Positions 1 to 8,850 of a DNA stretch of 64,000 nucleotides are shown here, one piece after another. Position 1 is the stretch's first letter. Every line of letters begins with the position of its first letter. A program made the translations under genes and the position numbers. Below the pieces are notes generated by a model that was given only the letters and a program-made list of their open reading frames with translations, made no database searches and was not told the origin of the DNA. This stretch comes from Martinezella hainanensis (GTDB taxonomy: Bacteria > Pseudomonadota > Alphaproteobacteria > Rhizobiales > Rhizobiaceae), in assembly GCF_900094555.1 (NCBI RefSeq), contig NZ_FMAC01000008.1:89485-153484 (forward strand). Reading direction: 5' to 3'.

Positions 1-999
1 GCGACCCCGCTCGACGGCAACCAGACGGCAAGCGAAGCCCTGGCCCCTGCCGGCAGCGCACCCACACAGCAGGCCACCGCCTTTGTTCAGACGGACAATA
101 CGGCCGCCGCAACTCCTGCCGCCGCACCGGCAGCACCGGAGATTGCGGTGCCTGACGGCATCCAGCCGCCGTCGCTCGTCGCCGCCGCCAAATCGGCCGA
201 TCCGGTTGCGCTCTTCGAAATCGGCGCCCGCTATACGGATGGTCGCGGCGTTGCGGCCGACATGAAGCAGGCAGCGAGCTGGTATCAGCTTTCGGCCGAC
301 AAGGGCTACGCGCCCGCACAGTACCGCCTTGCCAGCATGTACGAGAAAGGCAACGGTGTCGATCGCGACCTCGTCAAGGCCAAGCAGTATTACGAGCAGG
401 CGGCCAACCAGGGCAATGCCAGCGCCATGCACAATCTCGCGGTTCTCTACGCCTCGGGTACAGCAGGACCGCAGGATTACGATAGCGCGGCAAACTGGTT
501 CATCCGCGCCGCCGATCTTGGCGTCTCCGACAGCCAGTTCAACCTCGCGATCCTCTATGCGCGCGGCAACGGCGTGAAACAGGACCTGCAGGAATCCTAC
601 AAATGGTTCGCCATCGCCGCAAAGAGCGGCGACAAGGACGCCGCCCAGAAACGTGACGAAGTCGCCAACGCCATGAAGCCGGCCGATCTCGAAAGCGCCC
701 GCGCCAAGGTCGACCTCTGGAAAGTGCAGCCGGCCGACCCGAAGACCAACGGCACCGACGTCCCCGACGAATGGACCACCGGCAAGGGCGTGAACACAGC
801 CTCCATCGACATGAAGAAGGCGATCCGCAACATTCAGGCCATCCTCAACAAGAATGGCTTCGACGCTGGCGCGCCCGACGGCGCCATGGGGGACAAGACG
901 GTCACCGCCCTGAAGAGCTTCCAGAAGTCTGTCGGTCTGCCGGCAGACGGACGGGTCACCGATCAGGTCGTCAAGGAGCTGCTCGCCCGCAACAAGTAG
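1..999 (+). CDS. podJ: PodJ-like localization factor, 3' part (Sel1 repeats + peptidoglycan-binding domain)
   Basis: The reading frame is open from base 1, so the gene is cut by the left edge and only its C-terminal part (about 332 residues) is seen. After an Ala/Pro/Thr-rich linker come about four Sel1-type repeats of roughly 36 residues (motifs such as AASWYQLSADKGYAPAQYRL). A C-terminal peptidoglycan-binding-1 domain follows (AIRNIQAILNKNGFDAGAPDG to the stop). This order matches the periplasmic half of PodJ, a polar organelle-development factor in Caulobacter and Rhizobiales. By inference the product links cell-pole identity to the wall. The large cytoplasmic coiled-coil half would lie to the left. 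Another Sel1 protein with a PG-binding tail remains possible. Confidence 0.8.
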   Translation, partial: ATPLDGNQTASEALAPAGSAPTQQATAFVQTDNTAAATPAAAPAAPEIAVPDGIQPPSLVAAAKSADPVALFEIGARYTDGRGVAADMKQAASWYQLSADKGYAPAQYRLASMYEKGNGVDRDLVKAKQYYEQAANQGNASAMHNLAVLYASGTAGPQDYDSAANWFIRAADLGVSDSQFNLAILYARGNGVKQDLQESYKWFAIAAKSGDKDAAQKRDEVANAMKPADLESARAKVDLWKVQPADPKTNGTDVPDEWTTGKGVNTASIDMKKAIRNIQAILNKNGFDAGAPDGAMGDKTVTALKSFQKSVGLPADGRVTDQVVKELLARNK

Positions 1000-1032
1000 G
1001 GCCAGGATCTCGTGTGAAAGCCATCAATCGAC

Positions 1033-1060
1033 ATGCCGGCGCGACGACGCCGGCATTTTG
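1033..1060 (+). terminator. Intrinsic terminator after podJ
   Basis: A 9-bp perfect stem (ATGCCGGCG / CGCCGGCAT) with a 6-nt loop is followed by TTTTG. It lies 34 bases after the podJ stop, the expected place and strand for an end-of-gene terminator. Confidence 0.65.
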
Positions 1061-1287
1061 TTTAGGAAGCTCAAGACTGCCGCATCCCCTGCCGGTGCCG
1101 GCCACGCCGCTATGCAGCGTCACAGAAAAGTGGAAAAACGCGGATTAAAGTAAAACCGGCAATTCGAAAACTGTGGCAGTGCGACCTTTCCTAAGGCTCT
1201 GGCAATGATTTCAGATTAGAATCCGCCGTTTAAGGGGAAATGGGCTTCGGTCACCGCGCCGAAAAAGCCTGCAAATGGGAACAAGGC

Positions 1288-2211
1288 GTGACGATCTATC
1301 TGCCGATCGCAGAATTGTCGGTGAATATTTTCATTATTCTCGGCATGGGGGCAGCCGTAGGGTTTCTCTCCGGCATGTTCGGCGTTGGCGGCGGCTTTCT
1401 CATCACGCCTCTTCTGATTTTCTACAATATCCCGCCGGTCGTTGCCGTCGCCACCGGCTCCAATCAGGTCGTCGCCTCCTCGGTATCGGGCGCGCTCAGC
1501 CACTTTCGCCGCGGCTCGCTCGACCTGAAGCTGGGCGCGATCCTACTTGCCGGCGGTTTGGCAGGGGCGACGTTTGGCCTCTGGCTGTTCGTGCTTTTGC
1601 GAAGGCTCGGTCAGATCGACCTGATCATTTCGCTGATCTACGTGCTCCTGCTCGGCACGGTAGGTTCGCTGATGCTGTGGGAAAGTGTGCGGGCGATGCG
1701 CCGCGCGGCCGGCAAACTGCCTCCGGCAACCGGCAAGCCGCGCCATCATAACTGGGTACAGCGGCTGCCGTTAAAACTGCGTTTCAAGAAGTCCAAGCTC
1801 TATCTCAGCGCCATTCCGGTGATCGGCCTCGGCTTCTTCGTCGGCATGCTGACGCCGATGGGTATTGGCGGTGGCTTCATCCTCGTGCCTGCCATGATCT
1901 ATCTGCTGCGCGTTCCGACCAATGTGGTCGTCGGCACCTCGCTCTTCCAGGTCATTTTCGTCACCGCGTTCACGACCATCGTCCAGGCAGCCACCAACTA
2001 TTCCGTCGACATCATCCTGGCCTTCCTGCTGATGGTAGCCGGCGTCATCGGTGCACAATACGGCGTACGCGTCGGCCAGAAGCTACGCGGCGAACAATTG
2101 CGTGCGCTCCTCGGCCTCCTCGTCCTTGCCGTCGGCCTTCGCCTCGTCGTTACACTCGTAATCACCCCCGCCGACATCTACTCGGTCATCATGGAAGGGG
2201 TGAGCCGATGA
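1288..2211 (+). CDS. TauE/SafE family sulfite/anion exporter
   Basis: Polytopic inner-membrane protein of about 307 residues with the two-fold repeat of the TauE/SafE (DUF81) family. Each half carries a glycine-rich signature: GMFGVGGGFLITPLL near the N-terminus and GMLTPMGIGGGFILVPA in the middle. Family members export sulfite, sulfoacetate or other small organosulfur anions; the substrate here is unknown. I prefer the GTG at 1288 (protein beginning MTIYLPIAELS), because it is followed directly by the first conserved membrane segment. An in-frame ATG at 1240 preceded by AAGGGGAA is an alternative. The stop overlaps the next start by four bases (ATGA), so the two genes are probably translationally coupled. 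Confidence 0.85.
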   Translation: MTIYLPIAELSVNIFIILGMGAAVGFLSGMFGVGGGFLITPLLIFYNIPPVVAVATGSNQVVASSVSGALSHFRRGSLDLKLGAILLAGGLAGATFGLWLFVLLRRLGQIDLIISLIYVLLLGTVGSLMLWESVRAMRRAAGKLPPATGKPRHHNWVQRLPLKLRFKKSKLYLSAIPVIGLGFFVGMLTPMGIGGGFILVPAMIYLLRVPTNVVVGTSLFQVIFVTAFTTIVQAATNYSVDIILAFLLMVAGVIGAQYGVRVGQKLRGEQLRALLGLLVLAVGLRLVVTLVITPADIYSVIMEGVSR

Positions 2212-3017
2212 GAATGTCCGGACTGCTTTTCGCCGCCGCATTGCTGCTCACTCCGTTCTCCGCGCAGGCGCAGGTGCTGCTCGATCAGCCGACGACTTCG
2301 ACCACGGCGCGGGAGACGATGGAGATCGGCACCTCGACGAGCGAGATCGCTATCACCTCGGATTTCACCGGCGCGGATCTGACGATTTTCGGAGCACTTT
2401 CCAATACCGACCAGCTGCTTCTGGCGATCGGCCAGTATGACATTGTCGTTGTGCTGGAAGGCCCGCGCGAAAACGCAACGGTGCGCCGGAAAGAGCGCGT
2501 CTTCGGCATATGGGTTAACACCCGCTCGATGACGTTCGAGCATGTGCCGGAAGCCTATTCGCTGTCGAGCACGCGCGCCGTTGACAACATCACCACGCCG
2601 CTCGAGCTCAGCGATCGCGGCATCGGCGTCGACCATATTCCGCTGGCGCCCATTGGCTTCGTCGGCAATGTCGGCGATGTTCCGGAATTCCGCGACGCCT
2701 TCCGGCGCCTGCAGAAGTCAGGCGGGCTCTATGAGAGCGATCCCGCCGGCGTCCGCTTCGTCAGCTCGTCGCTCTTCAAGGCGACGCTCAGGGTCCCGGC
2801 CGATGTGCCGAACGGGGTGCATACGGTACGTGCCTATCTCTTCAAGAGCGGCAAGTTCCTGAGCGAGAAATCGCTGCCGCTGCGGGTCATCAAGACTGGC
2901 ATCGAGCAGATGATCACGGATGCGGCACATCAGCGGCCGATTACCTATGGCATTTTCTCCGTGTTGCTGGCCCTCGTCACCGGCTGGGGCGCGAGCTTCA
3001 TCTTCCGGAAGAACTGA
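2208..3017 (+). CDS. TIGR02186 family membrane-anchored protein
   Basis: Protein of 269 residues with an N-terminal signal peptide ending near FSAQA and one C-terminal membrane span (YGIFSVLLALVTGWGASFIF), so most of it should face the periplasm. It matches the alphaproteobacterial family TIGR02186, which regularly sits directly behind a TauE/SafE gene. The start overlaps the upstream stop. The conserved pairing suggests it is an accessory subunit of the exporter; that role is inference and no catalytic motif is visible. Confidence 0.75.
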   Translation: MRMSGLLFAAALLLTPFSAQAQVLLDQPTTSTTARETMEIGTSTSEIAITSDFTGADLTIFGALSNTDQLLLAIGQYDIVVVLEGPRENATVRRKERVFGIWVNTRSMTFEHVPEAYSLSSTRAVDNITTPLELSDRGIGVDHIPLAPIGFVGNVGDVPEFRDAFRRLQKSGGLYESDPAGVRFVSSSLFKATLRVPADVPNGVHTVRAYLFKSGKFLSEKSLPLRVIKTGIEQMITDAAHQRPITYGIFSVLLALVTGWGASFIFRKN

Positions 3018-3118
3018 TCAGCCGCCTTTCCGGCGATTGACGATCTCAAGATAGGCTTCGGTCAAGCATGGTGCGGTGGCTCTGCGATGCGAGCCGGTGA
3101 AAGTCGCCTGAAAATGAT

Positions 3119-3170
3119 CGCGCAATTGCAGACGAAAAGCCGCTGCACACCTCTGCGCGACATGCTCTAA
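3119..3170. repeat. Degenerate copy of the AAAACCGCTGCGCA intergenic repeat
   Basis: The stretch CGCAATTGCAGACGAAAAG followed by CCGCTGCACAC matches, with a few changes, the reverse complement of the copy at 18160-18208. It overlaps the end of pdeM. Related copies are at 11314-11355 and 43696-43740. Confidence 0.45.
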
Positions 3171-3904
3171 GCCGAGAGATTGCCGAAGCGGACAGAGTAG
3201 ATGCGGTCGCGGCCGAGCAGGTGCGCGATCAGGCTTTCCCGCGCGAAGAGGCCGGCCATGGCCTTGTGGCGCAGGTCGAGGCCGCCGGTCATCACGCCGA
3301 AGGCCGGCATCAGCAGCCGGGCGCCATCCGTTGCGAAGCACGGGCGGCGCACCGATTTTTCCCGACGCCGGACGGTGGCGGCGGGATGCAGATGGCCGGC
3401 GATCTCGCCCGCCTGCTGCCCCGCTCTCGGTTCGTGACGGAAGGTCAGGCCGCCGTAATGCATCTCATCGACCGAGTGGCCGGGGAGATCGACCGTGCCA
3501 TCCGGATCGTGGTTGCCGTTGATCCAGATCCATTCGCGACCGCGGGCCATATTGACGATGAGGCTGCGAAATTCTTCCGGCAGATGCTGCGATCCGACCC
3601 GATCATGGAAATTGTCGCCGAGCGAAACCACGAGTTTCGGATCGTAGCGGCCGATGACGGCAGAAAGAACGGTGAGCGTCGCCAGCGTATCATAGGGCGG
3701 CAGCATCATGCCGCGGCGGGCGAAAGCCGCCCCCTTCTCCAGGTGCAGATCTGAGACGACGAGAATGCCGGCATCGGGCAGATAAAGCGCGCCGAGGGGA
3801 TCGCAGACGGCGGCAACGCCCTGAACGGCGGTCTCGACGCCTGACGTGGCCGTCGCACCGTTTCCCTGTCCGTTCATGTCTCGCGCCAGCGCCAAGCGGT
3901 GCAT
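3167..3904 (-). CDS. pdeM: Ligase-associated DNA damage response endonuclease PdeM
   Basis: Calcineurin-like metallophosphoesterase of about 245 residues with all metal-binding motifs in order: SDLHLEKG, GDNFHDR, NGNHD and AGHLHP. The fit is to the PdeM subfamily, which is encoded beside a DEXH helicase and usually near an ATP-dependent DNA ligase. The helicase lies 54 bases upstream on the same strand, so the two are probably co-transcribed. The start is uncertain: ATG at 3904, GTG at 3907 and ATG at 3877 are in frame, none with a good ribosome site. By inference it is a nuclease or phosphodiesterase in DNA end processing. Confidence 0.82.
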   Translation of the reverse strand: MHRLALARDMNGQGNGATATSGVETAVQGVAAVCDPLGALYLPDAGILVVSDLHLEKGAAFARRGMMLPPYDTLATLTVLSAVIGRYDPKLVVSLGDNFHDRVGSQHLPEEFRSLIVNMARGREWIWINGNHDPDGTVDLPGHSVDEMHYGGLTFRHEPRAGQQAGEIAGHLHPAATVRRREKSVRRPCFATDGARLLMPAFGVMTGGLDLRHKAMAGLFARESLIAHLLGRDRIYSVRFGNLSA

Positions 3905-3958
3905 CACCTTGATCGTCTACCTTCGTCGTCCATTTCGCATGATCTCACGGGATCATAC

Positions 3959-6523
3959 CTATTCCATCGCCTCGCGGATCAGATCGTCAGCCGCTTCCGC
4001 AAGCAGGGAATCGTGCGCCTCGCCCGGCACCGGCACCTTGCCGATTTCCAGCATCACCGGTACGGCGAGCGGGGAGATATGATCCAGCGCGCGATGGGTG
4101 ATATGGCCCTTGATTCGCTTCAGCATATCCGCAAGTCGGCCAATATCCAAAAGCCCGGTCGCCGCATCCTGCCTCGTTGCCTGCAGCAGGATATGGTCGG
4201 GTTCGTGGCTGCGCAGCACGTCATAGATCAGATCGGCCGAAACGGTCACCTGCCGGCCGGTCTTTTCCTTGCCGGGATGCCGGCGCTCGATCAAGCCGGC
4301 AATCACGGCGCAATTGCGGAAGGTGCGCTTCAACAGGAAGGATTCGTCGAGCCAGGCTTCGAGATCGTCCCCGAGCATATCCTCGTCGAAGAGGTCGGAG
4401 AGGCTGAGATGGCCGTTGGCGATCATCAGCCCCATATCCTCCAATCCCCAGATGCCGAGCGAGTAATCGGTCGCGACGAAGCCCATCGGCTTGGCGCCGG
4501 CGCGCTCGAGCCTTCGGGTCAGGAGCATGCCGAGCGTCTGGTGCGCCAGCCTGCCCTCGAACGGATAGGCGACGAGGTAAGCGCGGCTGCCGCGCGGGAA
4601 AGTCTCGATGAGGAATTCGTCGCGCTTCGGCAGCAGCGACTTCTCTTTTTGAATTTCCAGCCAGTCGCGCACCTGGTCCGGCAGGCGGTGCCGCCGGTCG
4701 GGATCGGCAATCATCGCCCGCACCTGATCGGCGAGGTAGGTGGAGAGCGGAAACTTGCCGCCGGCATAGGAGGGGATTTTCGGGTCCAGCGAGAAGGCCT
4801 GCGACGCCAGGCACTCGCTCTCGCGAATGCCTTCGAAGCGCAGAACCTTGCCGGAAAAGAGGAAGGTGTCGCCGGGTGCCAGCTGCTCGACGAAATACTC
4901 CTCGACCTTGCCGAGCGGTGCGCCGCCTCGTCCAAGTGAGCCCAGCGCATTGCGCTTCACCAGGCGGATGTTCAGCATCGCCTCTTCGACGATCGTGCCG
5001 AGGTTCAGGCGATATTGCTGGGCGACCTGAGGATTGGAGACGCGCCAGCGCCCATCCGCCGTCTTGCGGATGCGGGCATAGCGCTCATAGGTCCGGAGCG
5101 CATAGCCGCCGGTGGCGACAAAATCGACGATGCGCTCGAAGGTTTCCCAGGAAAGCTCGGCATAGGGAGCGGCACTCTGCACCTCATCATAAAGCTCCAG
5201 CATGTCGAAGGGCTCGGCGCACGCCATGCCGAGCACATGCTGGGCGAGCACATCGAGCGCGCCGGCGCCGATCGGCGGCGTATCCTGCGCGCCGATGTAA
5301 TTGGCATCCAGCGCCGCCTGGCATTCCATGACCTCGAAGCGATTGGCCGGCACCAGGATCGCCTTCGACGGCTCGTCCATACGGTGATTGGCGCGGCCGA
5401 TGCGCTGGGCAAGGCGGCTGGCACCCTTGGGCGCGCCGACATGGATGACGAGATCGACATCGCCCCAGTCGATGCCGAGATCGAGCGTCGAGGTGGCGAC
5501 GACGGCGCGCAGCCGATTTTCCGCCATGGCCGCTTCCACCTTGCGGCGCTGGCCGGCATCGAGCGAGCCGTGATGAAGCGCAATCGGCAAGTTATCGTCA
5601 TTGGCCGACCACAGCTCCTGAAACAGCATTTCGGCCTGCGAGCGCGTGTTGACGAAAAGGAGCGTCGTGCGATGCGCCTTCAGCTCGCGATAGATATCCG
5701 GGATCGCATATTTGGCGGAGTGGCCGGACCAGGGGATGCGCTCCTCCGTCGACAGGATCGAAATATCCGGCTTGGCGCCCCCCTCGACGATGACGAGGCC
5801 GGCATGGCGTTCCTTTCCCGGCTCTTGCGCCACCAGCCATTTCTGCAGGTCCATGGGGTCAGCAACCGTCGCCGAAAGGCCGATGGTCTGGACGCGCGGC
5901 GCCAGCTTGCGGATGCGAGCAAGGCCGAGCGACAGCATATGGCCGCGCTTGGAGGTGACGAGCGAATGCAGCTCGTCGAAGACGATGTATTTCAGATCCT
6001 TGAAGAAGCGCTCGGCCTCGCGATTGGCGAGCAGCAGCGCCACCTGCTCCGGCGTCGTCAGCAGAATATCGGGCGGATTGAGCTTCTGCCGCTGCCGCTT
6101 GCCGCTCGGCGTATCACCGGTGCGGTTCTCGACCGATACAGGCAGACCCATTTCCGAGACGGGCTTCATCAGGTTGCGCTCGATATCGACTGCAAGCGCC
6201 TTCAGCGGTGAAATGTAGAGCGTATGGATGCCGGTGAAGCCCGAGCCGGGCGGGATCTTGCCGCGCCGGGTGAGGTCCGTCAGCGACGGCAGGAAGCCGG
6301 CGAGCGTCTTGCCTGCGCCAGTCGGCGCAATCAGCAGCGTGCTTTCACCTGCTTCGGCGCGGGCAAGCAATTCCAGCTGATGGGCGCGGGGCTGCCAGCC
6401 CTTTTCCGCAAACCAGCGGAGGAAAGGGGCAGGCAAGGCAAGAGGGTGTGCAGCGTCGATGTGGTCCACGGGGTAAATGTAATCGAAATGTGGAGGATAG
6501 GAAGCGGAGCGCATCGTTGGCAT
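3959..6523 (-). CDS. Ligase-associated DEXH-box DNA helicase (Lhr-like)
   Basis: Superfamily 2 helicase of 854 residues. Visible motifs are Walker A APTGAGKT (residues 66-73), DELH box (183-186), LSATV (motif III, near 217), HHGSLD (motif V region) and QRIGRANHR (motif VI). A long Lhr-type C-terminal half follows. This is the TIGR04121 family, which co-occurs with PdeM and an ATP-dependent DNA ligase in predicted bacterial repair operons. By inference it unwinds or remodels damaged DNA. ATGs at 6523 and 6514 are both possible starts and neither has a clear ribosome site. The ligase and exonuclease partners are not in this window. Confidence 0.88.
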   Translation of the reverse strand: MPTMRSASYPPHFDYIYPVDHIDAAHPLALPAPFLRWFAEKGWQPRAHQLELLARAEAGESTLLIAPTGAGKTLAGFLPSLTDLTRRGKIPPGSGFTGIHTLYISPLKALAVDIERNLMKPVSEMGLPVSVENRTGDTPSGKRQRQKLNPPDILLTTPEQVALLLANREAERFFKDLKYIVFDELHSLVTSKRGHMLSLGLARIRKLAPRVQTIGLSATVADPMDLQKWLVAQEPGKERHAGLVIVEGGAKPDISILSTEERIPWSGHSAKYAIPDIYRELKAHRTTLLFVNTRSQAEMLFQELWSANDDNLPIALHHGSLDAGQRRKVEAAMAENRLRAVVATSTLDLGIDWGDVDLVIHVGAPKGASRLAQRIGRANHRMDEPSKAILVPANRFEVMECQAALDANYIGAQDTPPIGAGALDVLAQHVLGMACAEPFDMLELYDEVQSAAPYAELSWETFERIVDFVATGGYALRTYERYARIRKTADGRWRVSNPQVAQQYRLNLGTIVEEAMLNIRLVKRNALGSLGRGGAPLGKVEEYFVEQLAPGDTFLFSGKVLRFEGIRESECLASQAFSLDPKIPSYAGGKFPLSTYLADQVRAMIADPDRRHRLPDQVRDWLEIQKEKSLLPKRDEFLIETFPRGSRAYLVAYPFEGRLAHQTLGMLLTRRLERAGAKPMGFVATDYSLGIWGLEDMGLMIANGHLSLSDLFDEDMLGDDLEAWLDESFLLKRTFRNCAVIAGLIERRHPGKEKTGRQVTVSADLIYDVLRSHEPDHILLQATRQDAATGLLDIGRLADMLKRIKGHITHRALDHISPLAVPVMLEIGKVPVPGEAHDSLLAEAADDLIREAME

Positions 6524-6540
6524 TGGCGTTTTCGGAGAGT

Positions 6541-6576
6541 ACGCCCCCTCTGTCCCGGCAGGGACAGAGGGGGCGT
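6541..6576. repeat. 16-bp perfect palindrome of the CCCCCTCTGTCCC repeat family
   Basis: Arms 6541-6556 and 6561-6576 pair perfectly around a 4-base loop (GGCA). The right arm (GGGACAGAGGGGG) recurs at about 61646-61659. This marks it as a member of the widespread rhizobial intergenic hairpin family. It sits between the divergent helicase and Rrf2 genes. Confidence 0.7.
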
Positions 6577-6686
6577 TGATGGCTCGGCATATTCCGAACG
6601 CCGCTTACTTCCAGCCCCATTTCCCAGGGACTTGACTCTCACCATAATCGCGGATAAAAATTATCCATGATTAGAAAGGCACGAAG

Positions 6687-7205
6687 ATGAAGCTCGGAGA
6701 CGGCGTCGAACAATCCATTCACTGCGTTGCCATGCTGGCAGGCTTGTCAGATGGTGGTGTGCTTTCGGCGGCGTCGCTTGCGGAGTATCATGGCGTTTCG
6801 GTCAGCTATCTTCTGAAGCATCTGCAGGCGCTCTCGGGCGCCGGCATTCTCCGCACGGTACCCGGGCCGAAGGGCGGATATCGGCTGGCGCGCAAGCCGG
6901 AGGCGATCACCCTGCTCGATATCGTGCTCGCGGCGGAAGGCCCGTCACCGGCGTTTCGTTGCGCCGAAATCCGCCAGCGCGGGCCAAACCCCTTGCCGGG
7001 GCGCTATTTCGCCAAGCCCTGCGGCATCAATATCGCCATGCTGGCGGCCGAACGCGCCTATCGGGCGGAACTGGCGAAGACCAGCATCGCCGACATCCTG
7101 ACCGACCTGACGGAGACGGATGAGGATGGAGGGATTGCCGCCAGAGGCTGCGCCTTCCTCGCGCTTCATGAGCGCAAGACAAAAATCGAATCCCAAAGAC
7201 CTTAA
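6687..7205 (+). CDS. Rrf2 family transcriptional regulator
   Basis: Protein of 172 residues starting with the Rrf2 winged-helix domain (GVEQSIHCVAMLAGL, then GVSVSYLLKHLQALSGAGIL and the wing GPKGGYRLAR). Rrf2 proteins such as IscR, NsrR and RirA often bind an Fe-S cluster through three closely spaced cysteines. Here there are Cys in FRCAE, KPCGIN and RGCAF with wider spacing, so cluster binding is uncertain. AAAGG precedes the ATG at good distance. The AhpD-like gene starts 15 bases downstream, so the regulator probably controls its own operon in response to oxidative or redox stress. Confidence 0.85.
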   Translation: MKLGDGVEQSIHCVAMLAGLSDGGVLSAASLAEYHGVSVSYLLKHLQALSGAGILRTVPGPKGGYRLARKPEAITLLDIVLAAEGPSPAFRCAEIRQRGPNPLPGRYFAKPCGINIAMLAAERAYRAELAKTSIADILTDLTETDEDGGIAARGCAFLALHERKTKIESQRP

Positions 7206-7220
7206 CCCAAGGAGAAGACC

Positions 7221-7682
7221 ATGCACCCCCGCTTCAACTTCGCAAAGGCCTCGCCGGAGTCCTACAAGGCCGTGTCCGCCCTGGAAAACTTCGTCCAGAC
7301 CTGCGGCCTGGAGCGCCGCTTCATCCACCTCATCAAGCTTCGCGCCTCGCAGATCAATGGCTGCGCCTATTGCGTCGACATGCATGTGAAGGAGGCCCGC
7401 CACGATGGCTTGAGCGAACAGTGGATCAACCTGATGTGCGTCTGGTGGGAATCGCCCGTTTACGACGACCATGAACGCGCCCTGCTGCGCTGGGTCGATT
7501 CGGTCACCAAGATTGCCCAGACCGGCATTCCGGATGCGGATTTCGAACCGCTGAAGCAGCATTTCAGCGAAGAGGATATCGTCAAGATCACCGTTGCGAT
7601 CGGCGCGATCAACGTTTGGAACCGGCTTGCCGTCGGCTTCCGTTCGCAGCATCCGGTGGATGCGGCCAGCAAGGCATCCTGA
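7221..7682 (+). CDS. Carboxymuconolactone decarboxylase family protein (AhpD-like)
   Basis: Protein of 153 residues with the AhpD-core signature CAYCVDMH (CxxC plus His), the redox-active centre of alkylhydroperoxidase-like proteins. AhpD acts as a thiol reductant in peroxide defence. Many small homologues of this length are uncharacterised peroxidase-related enzymes. A strong ribosome site (AAGGAG) lies just before the ATG. It forms a two-gene operon with the Rrf2 regulator, which supports a role in redox or peroxide stress. The exact substrate cannot be told from sequence. Confidence 0.85.
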   Translation: MHPRFNFAKASPESYKAVSALENFVQTCGLERRFIHLIKLRASQINGCAYCVDMHVKEARHDGLSEQWINLMCVWWESPVYDDHERALLRWVDSVTKIAQTGIPDADFEPLKQHFSEEDIVKITVAIGAINVWNRLAVGFRSQHPVDAASKAS

Positions 7683-7771
7683 CGAGATAGATACGATTGG
7701 CGGAAGAGACGCCGCACGGCAGCAAGCTCAAACGCTACGGCCAATCCTCGAATTATACGCCAGATACAATT

Positions 7772-7800
7772 ATGGCGTCGATCCGGAAGACCGACGCCAT
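7772..7800 (-). terminator. Stem-loop after glnII
   Basis: Perfect 9-bp arms (ATGGCGTCG / CGACGCCAT) lie ten bases beyond the glnII stop, between the convergent AhpD-like gene and glnII. There is no long T-run, so it is a terminator candidate or a 3'-end stabilising hairpin. Confidence 0.5.
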
Positions 7801-7809
7801 ATTCAATGT

Positions 7810-8850
7810 TTAGGCAGCAACCGAACCGAAGCCAGCCGTCGGGACTTCCGAGATGGTCTTCAGGACCTGGGAAGCGATCTGGTAGGGGCAACCCTGAGAG
7901 TTCGGACGACGATCTTCGAGGTAGCCCTTGTAATCGTTCTTGATGAACGAGTGCGGAACGCGGATCGAAGCGCCGCGGTCGGCAACGCCGTAGCTGAACT
8001 TGTTCCACGGAGCCGTTTCATGCTTGCCGGTCAGGCGCATGTGGTTGTCCGGGCCGTAAACCGCGATGTGGTCGTGCAGGTTCTTGTCGAACTGAGCCAT
8101 CAGCGCTTCGAAATAGGCCTTGCCGCCGACTTCGCGCATGAACTTGGTGGAGAAGTTGCAGTGCATGCCGGAGCCGTTCCAGTCGGTGTCGCCGAGCGGC
8201 TTGCAGTGGAACTCGATGTCGATGCCGTACTTTTCGCACAGACGCAGCAGCAGGTAGCGAGCCATCCAGATCTGGTCGGCGGCGCGCTTGGAGCCCTTGC
8301 CGAAAATCTGGAATTCCCACTGACCCTTGGCCACTTCGGCATTGATGCCTTCGTGGTTGATGCCTGCTTCCAGGCAAAGGTCGAGGTGCTCTTCAACGAT
8401 TTCGCGAGCGACATCGCCGACGTTCTTGTAGCCGACGCCGGTGTAGTACGGGCCTTGCGGAGCCGGGTAGCCGGATTCCGGGAAGCCGAGCGGACGGCCG
8501 TCCTTGTAGAAGAAGTATTCCTGCTCGAAGCCGAACCATGCGTCTTCATCGTCGAGGATGGTCGCGCGGCTGTTGGATTCATGCGGGGTGACGCCATCCG
8601 GCATCATGACTTCGCACATGACGAGCGCGCCGTTCGTACGGGCCGGGTCCGGATAGATGGCGACGGGCTTCAGCACGCAATCGGAGCTGCGGCCTTCGGC
8701 CTGCATCGTCGACGAACCATCGAAGCCCCAAAGCGGAAGCTGCTCGAGCGTCGGAAATGCGTCGAATTCTTTGATCTGCGTTTTACCGCGCAGGTTCGGT
8801 ACTGGGGTATATCCGTCGAGCCAGATGTACTCGAGCTTAAACTTCGTCAT
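7810..8850 (-). CDS. glnII: Type II glutamine synthetase GlnII
   Basis: Glutamine synthetase of the eukaryote-like type II (346 residues), which forms glutamine from glutamate, ammonia and ATP. Visible features are the N-terminal beta-grasp (LWGFDGSSTMQAEG), the ATP/metal site FGFEQEYFF, the GINHEGINAEVAKGQWEFQ block, WNGSGMHCNFST and the C-terminal RVPHSFIKNDYKGYLEDRRP. The start at 8850 (MTKFKLEYIWLDG) is the family start; four extra in-frame residues upstream are not expected. The enzyme supplements GlnA in rhizobia under nitrogen limitation, and glnII is classically NtrC/RpoN-dependent. A matching sigma-54 promoter is visible at 8945-8961. Confidence 0.97.
   Translation of the reverse strand: MTKFKLEYIWLDGYTPVPNLRGKTQIKEFDAFPTLEQLPLWGFDGSSTMQAEGRSSDCVLKPVAIYPDPARTNGALVMCEVMMPDGVTPHESNSRATILDDEDAWFGFEQEYFFYKDGRPLGFPESGYPAPQGPYYTGVGYKNVGDVAREIVEEHLDLCLEAGINHEGINAEVAKGQWEFQIFGKGSKRAADQIWMARYLLLRLCEKYGIDIEFHCKPLGDTDWNGSGMHCNFSTKFMREVGGKAYFEALMAQFDKNLHDHIAVYGPDNHMRLTGKHETAPWNKFSYGVADRGASIRVPHSFIKNDYKGYLEDRRPNSQGCPYQIASQVLKTISEVPTAGFGSVAA

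Noticed and set aside
3899..6211. Long open frames antisense to the helicase (346 and 398 codons)
   Set aside because: They mirror the real gene in a GC-rich genome, show no family motif, and the minus-strand helicase has all its motifs.
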